64,000 nt of DNA. Source: Zygnema cylindricum. Its lineage: Eukaryota; Streptophyta; Zygnematophyceae; Zygnematales; Zygnemataceae. Within the stretch, counting starts at the first letter, position 1. Each line of letters begins with the position of its first letter. Positions 11,603-21,920 of this stretch are shown piece by piece. The DNA is taken from the NCBI GenBank assembly GCA_037447655.1, contig JBBHKE010002115.1:77162-141161 (forward strand), given 5' to 3'. The position numbers and the translations under genes were made by a program. The notes under the pieces are model-generated. The model was given only the letters and a program-made list of their open reading frames with translations, was not told the origin of the DNA and searched no databases.

Positions 11603-14581
11603 TCAAGGTGGAGGGGAAGAAACGGGTGTTTTTTTATTCGGTGGAGGTGCTGGGGAATTTTTCTTCGGTGGAGGTGGTGGGGATTTTTTCTTCGGTGGAG
11701 GTGGTGGGGAATTTTTCTTCGGTGGAGGTGGTGGGGAATTTTTCTTCGGTGGAGGTGGTGGGGAATTTTTCTTCGGTGGAGGTGGTGGGGAATTTTTCTT
11801 CGGTGGAGGTGGGGGGGATTTTTTCTTCGGTGGAGGTGGGGTGGATTTTTTACTTGGTGGAGGTAATGGAGGAGGTGAAGGGGGTGGAGAGGGTGGAGGA
11901 GGTGGAGGGGATCTTTTCTTTGGTGGAGGAGGTGGAGGGGATTTTTTCTTCGGTGGAGGAGGTGGAGGGGATTTTTTCTTCGGTGGAGGAGGTGGAGGGG
12001 ATTTTTTCTTCGGTGGAGGAGGTGGGGGTGATTTTTTATTCGGTGGAGGTAATGGAGGAGGTGAGGAGAGGGTGGAGGTGGAGGGGATTTTTTCTTCGGT
12101 GGAGGAGGTGGAGGGGATTTTTTCTTCGGTGGAGGAGGTGGAGGGGATCTTTTCTTCGGTGGAGGAGGTGGAGGGGATTTTTTCTTCGGTGGAGGAGGTG
12201 ATGGTGGGGGTGGAGAGGGTGGAGGAGGTGATGGTGGGGGTGGAGAGGGTGGAGGAGGTGATGGTGGGGGTGGAGAGGGTGGAGGAGGTGATGGTGGGGG
12301 TGGAGAGGGTGGAGGAGGCGATGGTGGGGGTGGAGAGGGTGGATGTGGTGGTGGAGAGGGATCCGAGATAGCTACAATCAGCAAAAAAAACCTTTTATGA
12401 AAGTTATTTATTGGAATACAGGCACGTGTCCAATACTGATTCATTTTGTTGCATTTTAAAAGAATTTAAAAGAAACAAAATGAAAACATGAAAATGTGAA
12501 AAAACATAGTGAAATATTCTAGGAATACACATTTATAATTGTGGATAACTCTTGCCCTGCATGAGCAACCTCAAGCGTTACAAAAGATATCAATAACTTT
12601 CCATGAAGTTAAAAAAGGTCAGATCAAGAACGAGATTTTACTGCTCACAAACCTCAAAATTTTACATGAACAGTCCAATTAGTGTGCAAAATGCCAAGAA
12701 GAAAACGTTGTTTCCAAAAGAAACGGTATTTGAAAAAAAAAGTTCTTAAATACGATCTTTTAATTTGTTAATTATTTTAATTTAGCATTTATTTAAGTAA
12801 CAACACTTACGTGAATCGCATCCAATTGAGGAAATGTCCCAATAATATCCAGGGTCCACGCTCCTGGGACAATAAGGAATGGCACATGTCAATGCCCAAA
12901 ACTTGAAGCCATTTTAAAGTCTCACTTTCAACTTTACTGGTAACCATGGCAATAATCCAAGTATAACCAGGGAAGTTTGCGAGACCAGATTACAAATAAA
13001 GATGTTGAACTATATATATAGTTCAACATCTTTATTTGTAATCTGGTCTAGCAAACTTCCCTGGTTATGTATTTATATATATGTGACAAAGATAAAAAAA
13101 ATACAAACATTTTGAACGACTTCTACACTTGCGGGTCAGGCTCAGTGCAGTGTGTAGCACAAACTCCACTCAGACACAAAAAAAAGGGCAAGGCGGAACC
13201 TTAACAGTAAGATTGCACTATGTACGCTTCCTAAAAAATATGTCAATGTACATTTGAGGTGTTAACTCCAAAACATGATCTATGCCAACATTTACTACTA
13301 TCGTACTTGAATGTTGAAAACCGAAAAACTCAGGGCCCCTAATAACCCACACACCTAACTAGCCCCAAATAACCACGCACTTACGCGTACGAATATGGGT
13401 AATTGTAATTGTTAGGATCGATATTAAACCTTCCGCCGGGAATTTCTACGTAGAATCCGGGTCCATTGCAATTTTCTCCTTGCAAAAATAAAATACGACC
13501 ACATACGTAGTCGTCCTTGAAAGAGTTCAAATTATTCCAGTCAATAATAAAAGATGCAAGATTCCTTTTCCAGGGATATGGGATATTCGCACATCCGTAC
13601 GGAGGAGCTGGAGCATAAAATGTCCCTTGATTTCCTTGAAAACCGTATCCATCAAAAAGAGCAATTATTGTTCTCGTGGTATAATCGGAAGACCTTATGC
13701 TCGCCTTGGGACTCACGTTGCCTGTGAAGAGAGGTCATAAGACAAGGATTAGAAAGCTTGCATAAGTGTATTTAAGCAAGTAGGATTTTAATGTTAGAAC
13801 AAGTGAAAATTGGGAAGAGAAATAAGAGGTAATGATAGTGAGACGAGGATTTGACATAAAATTGGAAAATATAGAACTCCAAAATAAAAAGCGCAGTCGG
13901 ACGTAGCCGGGTCCGCAAAAGTACGTTCGGCGCAATTATTTTATTTTATTTTATTTTAATAATATTTTGTTTTTTTTCCCCGTTGGCGAAGGTCTTAGCT
14001 ACCAGATGCGACAAAAAAATCGTATATTTACTGTTAAAGAAACGGACCGAAAACGTGACGGATTTAGTGTTAAACAAAAGAAAAAAAGAAAGAAAAGAAA
14101 AAGAAAAAGAGAGAGAAAGAGAGGAATTCATGAACTGATGTACTTTTCCATCCAAATTAGCGCTGGATACTTTAAATGGAAAAAAATACAAAAATAAGAA
14201 ACACACATTAAGCCTAACATTCCTTCTTTTCCATTGTTATTCCAAAAAAAATCAAATCACAAAAAAAAATCCACACTATTAAGAAAGCGATTTCCACAAA
14301 AAAGGGTTCAAAATTAGAGAGTAACTTTTACCTTTTACGCCTTTCACAAAAGAAAAACCGTTCTTCACTTTATGAGCAGGCAGGATTGTCGTATTCTCAT
14401 GAAGTGGATAAACACTAAATTTGGTTATCTTAGCTTCGGGTCCCTTTAGAAAAGGCATCCCTTTCCCCGCCGATGTGGGTTTATCACTATCTGCTGAGAC
14501 CAATGTGCGGTCAGCAATCAGCCACGTGGCAAAAACGACAAAATACACAAAAAAGCGGAGAAGCACCCGAAGGTCGGCCAT
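11603..14581 (-). CDS. Secreted beta/gamma-crystallin-like protein with hydroxyproline-rich tail, copy 1 (four exons)
   Basis: Model: exon 1 14581-14332, exon 2 13721-13385, exon 3 12863-12811, exon 4 from 12371. Every intron is GT-AG, and phases 1, 2 and 1 join exactly, giving 213 residues before the tail. Exon 1 starts with a hydrophobic signal peptide (LLRFFVYFVVFATWLIA). Exons 2-3 hold two Greek-key-like repeats: FDGYGFQGNQGTFYA...SFIID and ILFLQGENCNGPGFYVEIP...YYWDISSIGC. The last resembles the D-x-x-S-S calcium site of beta/gamma-crystallins. Four cysteines could form two disulfides. Exon 4 encodes SPPPP and PPPPPPKKKSP repeats, as in extensins, so a wall or matrix location is likely. 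The proline frame is lost by an indel near 12065. The original stop is probably the TGA at 11605-11603; the shifted frame stays open to 11353. Function is inferred. Confidence 0.68.
11630..12365 (-). repeat. Proline-codon minisatellite in exon 4
   Basis: Reading from the exon start, the order is an 18-bp-type SPPPP array (12200-12360), 30-bp PPPPPPKKKSP units (about 12060-12200 and 11890-12040), then 27-bp units (11640-11860). Only the proline frame agrees with the phase of the upstream exons. The histidine/leucine frame after 12065 and the glycine/valine frames on the plus strand are by-products of the repeat. Confidence 0.8.
12963..13068. repeat. Near-perfect 106-bp inverted repeat in intron 2
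   Basis: Arms of about 48 bp pair around an alternating TA centre (13011-13020), with one clear mismatch (GCGAG versus GCTAG). The left arm has a counterpart in the paralogous intron at 24013-24055 but the right arm does not. The right arm therefore arose in copy 1 as an inverted duplication of the left. Confidence 0.85.
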
Positions 14582-14599
14582 GGGAGCCAATTGGAGGAA

Positions 14600-15055
14600 G
14601 ACGACAAGAATTCTATTTTCTACCTATTTATTTTCTTATTTTAGTTTCTTATAAAGTCTTTTTGTTCGAAGTTTGTATGTGAAACTTGGGTTGTCGACTG
14701 GAATTTATAGGAGCGGAGTTGCTGATACTAGACGACAAAATAATGTCACGCACAAACGACAAAGAGCTTAGCTCCAATCAGCGCACTTTTGTCGCACTCT
14801 TCGCACAAAATCGGAGTCGTAGGTTAGGACCGACCAATAGTAGGCTCTAAGGGACGACCGGGATTAGGTTTTCGGCCAATCAGCGCACAGCGCGACCGAA
14901 AGCAACAATTCAGAAAAGTTACGGGAAAAAAACAAAAAAACATATGAGATTTTTTTTTTTAATGCGATTTTGAGCGTCTCGAACGTTTTTTTTGGACCGA
15001 CTTCCAGATCTGCACGAATCGTGTACTTTTGCGCGACCTAAAAAAAGGTTTTTTA
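14600..15055 (-). promoter_or_regulatory. Promoter region of copy 1: TATA box and repeated CCAATCAGCGCAC
   Basis: On the minus strand CTATAAATTCC lies at 14711-14701, about 120 bp before the ATG. The 13-mer CCAATCAGCGCAC (plus orientation) occurs at 14774-14786 and 14876-14888. Both copies and the TATA are retained at 27021-27033, 27124-27136 and about 26950 in the paralog. The CCAAT core suggests an NF-Y-type site; the GCGCAC extension is of unknown meaning. Confidence 0.5.
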
Positions 15056-15232
15056 AAACGTTCAAAATGCTTTTCTGGGATCAATTCCCAAAATTTGGGC
15101 GAATCACTTTCCTATTTGTTAAAGGTGAACCCCCTCCATCAGGCGTTCCCAGTAATCGTACGGACACGATTACTGGCAAAAATATTTGTATCACTTCTCC
15201 ATCAGGATCTGCCAACGAGGCACCAATTGCTG

Positions 15233-15438
15233 ACGTGCTGGATTGCGATTGGAACATCGCCGGATCTTGGTCATCCGGCCGAGAATATTAAAAGATTCGA
15301 AAAGCACAAAATCTGAACGGCGTATGTACGGATGAACGTGCTGGATTGCGATTGGAACAACGCCGGATCTTGGTCATCCGGCCGAGAATATTAAAAGATT
15401 CCAAAAGCACAAAATCTGAACGGCGCATGTAAGGACGA
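15233..15438. repeat. 103-bp tandem duplication inside P1
   Basis: Two head-to-tail 103-bp units beginning ACGTGCTGGATTGCGATTGG, differing at only a few positions. It is absent from P2 and P3, so it arose after P1 inserted. Confidence 0.9.
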
Positions 15439-15927
15439 ACGCAGATATAAATATCTAGCAGCGCTATGCGAATGTAAAATTTGTACGATCTTGTCATTTC
15501 GTTGTACCGAGCCGTTTCGAAATCCTTTTCAAAATGAAAATTTGTACTTTTATCGTTTGCCATTATGTTTTGTACGCAAAGTCCTTTCCACGAAGGGAAA
15601 AGTCATTAGAAGATATCCTGCAACAAAGATTTTTTCGTCGCTTACTAATCCGCCCTGTACGAAGGCACGTGGCCTTTGCTAATTGTGAGGTCGTCATCTC
15701 TCATCTGTCGTGGATGATACCTTTTTGTTTACAAGTGGACCAATAGACAAGTTCAGTACCTGGCAAGTCTCCTCCCGAGGACAGTTGAGGAGACTCGCCA
15801 GAAACTGGATAGAAGGGGCGTTTTGCGTCGAAAATTCAAAATCGGACGGTGGAAGTTTTCGCCAAAAAGCTTGGAGAATCTTAACGAATCTCGAGTAAAC
15901 ATGTATAAAAAATATATATATATACAG

Positions 15928-16567
15928 CATAGTTCAAAAGTAGGCGTTTTTATGGTAGGCCTTTGGTAGGCGCACAAAACTTGGCACAAAACTCGCGTAG
16001 AGTAGGCATATTGTATGGGTGTGAGTTGCGGACACTCTTGTATGATCGTACGAATATGACGTATGATCATAGTACAGCGCACGCCACCTGACGAAATTTT
16101 TTCAGCGAACTGACGCGGCGTAGGATGGCATTCCGCCGGAAAAAAAACCCGGAAAAAAAAAAAAAACGCGGACGGGCAACCTGGTTGGTCAATTTGAGGC
16201 TTTATTTAGTGTGGCCTTCAAAATTGCAGACGCTAATATGACAAATTGTCCTATCGTAAGTTGTGTTACGGGCTTTTCATGTGATCTTCTTAAGATCGCT
16301 ACTTTGATCAGCGACCGTGTGATCGTCTAAATCTGACGGTTGAAATAAAAAACACCTCAAAATTCACAGAAAAAATATTTTTTGTCCGATTTTTTTTCAA
16401 AATTTAGACATGCCGTTTAATTCTCTATCGATCGATGAGCAACTCAACCCTCTTAACCTTTTTTTTCATTTTTCGACCAATACAATATGGGTCTTAAGGG
16501 CATATTGTATGTTTTGCATACAATAGGCATACTGTATGGGCCTACTTTCACCTACTTTTGAACTATG
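15928..16567. mobile_element. hAT-like non-autonomous transposon, copy 1
   Basis: Terminal inverted repeats CATAGTTCAAAAGTAGG and its complement CCTACTTTTGAACTATG are flanked by a perfect 8-bp target duplication ATATACAG (15920-15927 and 16568-16575). The 8-bp duplication is characteristic of hAT elements. It is 640 bp long with no transposase. A second copy lies at 28034-28603. Confidence 0.85.
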
Positions 16568-16667
16568 ATATACAGTTCGGCTAGGTACGAAAATGAGCTG
16601 GACCTGTACGAAAAAATACTTTTTCCAGTAATGAACCTCACTTTTCGCCTATGGAGGTTCACCCTAA

Positions 16668-17420
16668 GGGTAACCTTCCATCAAGCGTTCCCAGTAATCG
16701 TACGAACACGTTTACTGGCAGTAATATTTGTAACACCCTTCCATCAGGTCATGCCAGTGAATGAGGTGTTAGATTGCGATTGGTACCACTTAGGATCCTG
16801 TTGAGCATCATCATTTCCAAAAGGACAAAATCGCAGCTGTGCATGTGTACGAGCAAACGCCGATTAAAACATCTAGTAGCGTCACGCTAATGTACAATCT
16901 GAACGTTCTTAGGGTTGTTGTCATACCAACGGCCATGAAAACCGTTGCAAAATTAAAGTTTGTACAAATGTCCAAGAATGTACCATTTTTACGTGAATGT
17001 ATTATCTTTGTATCGCACATTTATGAAGGAGACGTCACAGGATGTCCTACAACCAAGATTTTTTTGTCGTCGAACAGGGTGGCTTTGATGTCAGAAGGTA
17101 CAAGCCATTTGCCACATGTAACTTTTTAACTTCACATGCGTCGTGGATCGACTCTGACTTTACAAGTGGACCAATACACGCGTCAAGTAAGCGCTAAGTG
17201 TCCTCGAGTCGGAGGAGACAAGCCAGACACTGAAACAAGGGGCGTTTGCGTCAAAAAATGAAAATCGGACGGTGGTAATTTTCGCCAAGAAGTCTGGAGA
17301 ATCTCAACGAATTTTTAGTAAACATCTTTTGTTAAAAAAAAAAAAAAACCATACGGCTTAGTACGGCAAGGTACTTTCTCCAATAAACAACCCCACTTTT
17401 TGCCTGATGGAAGGTTACCC
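16668..17420. mobile_element. PIF/Harbinger-like MITE P2
   Basis: Terminal inverted repeats GGGTAACCTTCCATCA at 16668 and TGATGGAAGGTTACCC ending 17420, flanked by TAA (16665-16667, 17421-17423). The 3-bp TWA duplication fits PIF/Harbinger. It is 753 bp, non-coding. P1 ends directly at the left TAA, so the two elements abut. Confidence 0.8.
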
Positions 17421-19350
17421 TAAGACGAAAAATAAAATGTTTCTAAAAACGTTTACGGGCAGCTTAAGTGATTTTTGGTTTTAATACGTTTCTCAATTCC
17501 CACGTGTAGCAAAATGAGTGGCCAACTTGATTTCCTGCGGCTTTCAAAATCATTGCGCTCTTCAAATTATTGCGATTCAATTTTTGCCCGTCCTAGCTTT
17601 CTAAAAACGCGCGTTTTTGAAAAAAAAAAAAACACAAAAATGGGACGAGTGGAGCCCAGCCCTCATGGGGCTAAAGAATCATTTCCGTCAAGCTTTACAA
17701 ATAATCGTACGGACACGTATAAATATTGTCCATCAAACTTTGCCCTTAGTCGTACAAACACGTTTACTTCAATATTCCATGAGGTCGTACCATTTAGGTA
17801 CCACTCACCTTAAGTTCCTTTTTTTTCCTTTTGTTCCACGTAGGCTTGTATTAAGACGTTGAAAATCGTCAAAGATTCTTGAAGCTTCGAAATTTGAATC
17901 TAATATATGTATGGACGGACGAATTTTAAGATTTATACAAACGTATGAAATTTTAAGATCTGTAAGTGCGTACTTTATCATTGTACAAATTACATTATTA
18001 TGTTTTAAAACTAACACGTGAGTTGCTATGTTATTAGTGTTAATAACACTAATTATGCGCCCTTAAATTGAGACCCCGAACCTAAAATAGAATTAATAAT
18101 TACATTTTTTCTTTACGCTAATATGGGTTTTGTTTAACTAGTGTCACTCACTCTAATTTGGACTGTTTTTAAATAGTATAGTATACAAATTGTGTTAGTA
18201 TGTACTAAAACATGCTCATCGTAAAAAAAAAGTGTCAAATAACGGCGTCGACATGAGAAAGTGAGTGCGTTGACACACTTAACACAATCAGATTTGATTC
18301 TTATTAAAAAAGAAGGGGACAATAGCACAAACCACCTCTCACATGTTCAAACATTGATTATGTGAAAACGGGCTTTATCGGATATAACATGGAAATGTGA
18401 ATCAAAATTAGTGTTATGCGTATAAATTAGCATTAATTTTTGTTGGCAATGAGCCCTTAAACCCAACATCGATTTTGTAACACTATTTTTTCTTTACTCT
18501 AATAATTTCTTGACACTAATAGCGATTCGCAGTATAATCTTGTGTCGATATTCGGAATGAACCTATTTTTGGGTACCCGGTAATTGATATATTGAGAAGC
18601 TCAATGTCGCAATATTTTACCGATACCGGCTCGATATGAAAATTTATGTATACCGGATTGAAGCTAAGTTGGGTTGCTAAAAATAAAATTTACAAGCCCC
18701 TCGTCCCCCAAGAGGGGCACGCCCCTCCCCTAAGGAAATGGGGGTTCATCCGTAGGATTTTACGTACATTCTTTTCGAACTACGGTTATATGAACTCGCA
18801 CCTCCCACAAAATATATCTCGACAATTTTTTTTGGTCTCGGTGCAATATATCGAGCCCTTTGACCGTACGATATTCGACTTATCGAATATTGAATTTGTC
18901 ACGATACAAATTTTCGTGATACACAACACTAATTAAAATGTGAAGTCCTTTCCACGAAGGTTGATAGATGACAAATCAGACATCAAGGATATTTTGTCGT
19001 TAAAATTAGTGGGTTTGAATCTACCTAGTCTAAAAACAGATGGCCTATGCCACTTGAAAGGTTTTCATTGCTCGCCCGTCTTTCATTGTATTGTTCCTTC
19101 CCAAGTGTACTAATTATACATATCTAGTTTATGATTAGTGCCTCATTTAGCCACAATCTCGACAGAATGAGCGATTACGCAGCGGATACAAAAAAAACAG
19201 TTAAAATAGTCACCTAGAAATTTGGGGAATCTTAGACGATCTACAATAAACTTGTTTCATTAAATAAAACAATAGTACAAATTGGTACAAAAATGTACGG
19301 TTTACAGTAAACAACTCACTTTTCGGCTGATGGAAAACTACTCTAAGCTT
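17421..19350. mobile_element. Decayed P-family element(s) with a nested ATTAGTGT-type MITE
   Basis: About 17690-17830 and 18935-19346 resemble the left and right parts of P1/P2 (GTCCTTTCCACGAAGG at 18945; end CTGATGGAAAACTAC near 19330). Between them, about 18025-18535 is another repeat. It has TTAGTGTTAATAACACTAA near its left end, AGTGTC-type motifs and ACACTAATAGCGATTCGC at its right end, shared with 6650-7370 and 30420-30510. Boundaries are approximate. No gene is seen. Confidence 0.4.
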
Positions 19351-19673
19351 AATATCAACCAGAGAAAAGTCGATAATGTACTTTATATTTCCTAGGTTTG
19401 TCTTGTTATTTCATCCTCAAGATAGAACATGGTGTCACGTTCTATAACTGTTTTCCACCAGGTTGTACTAACGTTGATTGTTCAATAGATTGCTGACCAT
19501 CTAGCGATTTGTGCGGATTTAGAGTGTCAAAAGTCGCCAAAGCCTTTGGCTTAAATGTTTCGCGTCGGATAAAATCTTTGTAGGTGGCTTTTATGCTTTG
19601 TATATTCTATGACTTGTTAGGATTTCAGCTATCAAAGACCTAAAAGATCGTAAAAAAATCAATAAGTTCCAAA

Positions 19674-19985
19674 TGTTAATGGTAATTTAGTGTTTTGATA
19701 CTTTCTACTAAATTCGCTTGTCCACTTTAGTCTTTTTTTTGAAAATGTGTGAATCCGTATTTCACTTGTTGATACGCTCTCCAACTAATATGTTTCGTCT
19801 TCAATCTTTTATGTTTCTTTCCTTTTTTATCATCGGTCACCTCTGACTTGTAAATTTGGTATTTATTTAGCCCCCCAAATTTCGCTCTTTGCAACGACTT
19901 ACGCTTATTTTTAATAGTAGTTAAGTGTTATGATACTTCGTATAAAAGAGTTATTTATTAATGAAACATAACTTTGGATATGTTG
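19674..19985 (+). mobile_element. Diverged copia LTR (solo)
   Basis: Collinear with the LTR at 9816-10210: TGTTAATGG start, CCGTATTTCACTTGTT, a TTCGTATAAAAGAG TATA region near 19938. No coding region is attached on either side. Confidence 0.55.
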
Positions 19986-19999
19986 CCAAGTAACCCGGT

Positions 20000-21920
20000 A
20001 ACTTTGTCTTTTAGAGTGTTCCAATGTTCGAAAGTGAAATCGTTAGTTAAATTCTCGCTATTTTATTTCGCTGATAGTTATAAACTTCCACAAAACTTGC
20101 GATGAATTGTAGAAGTGGACAAAGTTTGCGACATTTGTAGGCGTCGAGAAAACTAATGACTATTGTAGACGTCCACAAATGTATGTTGTCAAACTGCATT
20201 TTGTCGAATTTTTGTCACATGGAAAGTTTAAGGTTTTGTGATATTTTGACGTCATGCTCACCTGTGAGTACGTCGAAGTTATTAATTTTAGAAATTTTGC
20301 CGCGGCTACACAATTTGGTTATTTTTCTTTTATCACTTAACCTGCCATCAAAATATGCCTAAGGTATATAAAGAAAAGAAAGATCTTTCATTTCGTACCA
20401 ATATTGCCTTATTTCATTTCAAGAAGCGAGTGAGAAGAGCAACTGAGTGAGAGGAGGATAGACAAAAACCATGTAGACATTTGCACATGACCTATAAATG
20501 ACCTACAAATGGCCTTGTTGGGATGTCCGAGAACCCTGCAATTTTTTTTTTTAGTGATTTTTCTCATTGTCGTCGTGATATTGTGAGGTCGGTATTTTTA
20601 CTTCCACGCTAGATGAATGTAGTCGAGGCTAAAAGCGTTTCTTACTACGGTAATATTCCCTAGACCACGATAGAGACATCGATAGAGAGTGTTCGATCAG
20701 TAAGCAACACTTTTAGCTTCAACTTCGCTTTCAGTCCTCGATGTTATAATAGCACCTAAAGCGCGGAATGCTTCATTTTTTCCTCAGCTTAAACATAGCC
20801 CTTCCAATCTGGTTTCGATGCAATACTCATCGCTTTCAACTCGGCTTTAAAGCTCTTGATGCTCTTTCCTCACCACTTCGTACTAAGTTGCAAAAGTTAA
20901 CGTGAGTTTTTGGGGACAATGAGTCGTCTTCGCCGCCTCCAATGGTCGTCCAGTATTGGATCCGTTTTTAAGCGGGAAAGAAGTCCACCGTCTCTGCCCC
21001 GTTGAACTAACTAAACCGAAGACCATTTCTTCCCGAAACGAAGAATTGAAAAACAAAACAAAGAAAAACAAATGACAAAAACGGAGGAAATTTTTTGGTG
21101 CGACACTACGACTTCCCTAAAGGTCATCCATCCCAGTACTATTCTGGCCCATGAGCGCTTAGCTGCGGAGATCTGATGGGATCTGACGTAGTAGCCCACG
21201 TATGATTGCACCACGTTCACAAGGGCGGGTGTGACATACTTAGACATCGGCGGTTCTGAGGTACAACTAACTGGATGTACAGTTTTAGGAACATATTCTT
21301 ACGATCTTGATGAAGGATTGGCTTAGGTGGTGTACACCGAGTGAGATTTGGCGGCCATGGAGTGTGAACTTGTTGCTGATCGACGCTTTGAGTCGTCGAT
21401 TAGCATCGTCGATTGTTGCAATATCGTGAGGTTAGGTGCTTTTGCTTCCATGCTATTTGAACATAGTCGAGGCTTAAAACGTTTCTAACTAAGGTTATAT
21501 CACCTAAACAACGATTCTTAGTCAGCTTGGGTGACTTTGCCCAAGCAATTGCTCTCCTCGAGGGTCGCATTGGCCATGCACCTCCATTACTAATAGTTTG
21601 AGTCTTCGAACTTATCAAGGACACCAAGCGGTCCCATGACATTGTTGACTTGAGTGAGCCATTCCGAGAATTCGGAGGGATCCTTAAAGCCATGAACACC
21701 TAACTCTCTATCCTTTTTGTTTATTCCCTCCACATGTCGTTTTTCAGTTTTAGCATTGCTACTTCCTTTTGTTCCCATGGACTCAGATGGTTTACCATCG
21801 CGCTTTTTAATAAAGTCAGCCACTTAATTGTGTGCTTCCTTTGTTCTCTCACATGATATTGCAAAAGCAACACTCTTGAATTAGCCATGAAGTAAATGCA
21901 ATCAGAATCAGAGGGGGAAA
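20000..21920. other. No recognised gene; possible decayed minus-strand coding segments
   Basis: The minus-strand frame at 21247-21011 (AKRSWARIVLGWMTF) looks protein-like. So does a pair of related segments, 21505-21410 and 20670-20565, which share a translated pattern ITLVRN/ITVVRN-SLDY-AWK. The related pair suggests an old duplicated gene or mobile element, but I recognise no family. At 21781 the plus strand has ACTCAGATGGTTTACCATCG, the hairpin seen at the ends of the non-LTR arms at 5-6.5 kb. Confidence 0.3.

Larger units (their letters stand above)
10510..15055 (-). repeat. Segmental duplication, copy 1
   Basis: This block matches 21920-27305 in the same order and orientation: the 3' flank (10510-11600), exon 4 repeats, exons 3, 2 and 1, the promoter and an upstream flank ending about 15055. 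The match is visible in both coding and non-coding parts, so the unit was duplicated as DNA with introns rather than by retroposition. Divergence is substantial, so the event is old. Confidence 0.8.
15122..16664. mobile_element. PIF/Harbinger-like MITE P1, interrupted by a hAT-like MITE
   Basis: The left end is AGGTGAACC..CTCCATCA near 15122 and the right end ATGGAGGTTCACCC at 16651-16664 is its inverse. The interior matches P2 and P3 (for example CCCAGTAATCGTACG near the left end, and the tract around a cleaved-looking GTCCTTTCCACGAAGG). No transposase is encoded. A hAT-like MITE (15928-16567) sits inside. The flanking duplication is TAA on the right and probably TAA on the left. Confidence 0.55.

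Noticed and set aside
11516-12371. Long plus-strand glycine- and valine-rich ORFs opposite the proline repeats
   Set aside because: They are the complement of the proline-codon minisatellite. Splice phases of three upstream exons select the minus-strand proline frame.
12811-13000. A longer minus-strand exon reading VESETLKWL...MCHSLL
   Set aside because: Its frame does not fit the flanking exon phases. The segment before 12863 has a pyrimidine tract and AG, and only the 53-nt exon joins both sides in frame.
15928-17420. Extension of the segmental duplication to include the MITE cluster shared with 28-30.4 kb
   Set aside because: The hAT copies have different target duplications and P3 is inverted relative to P2, so these are independent insertions.
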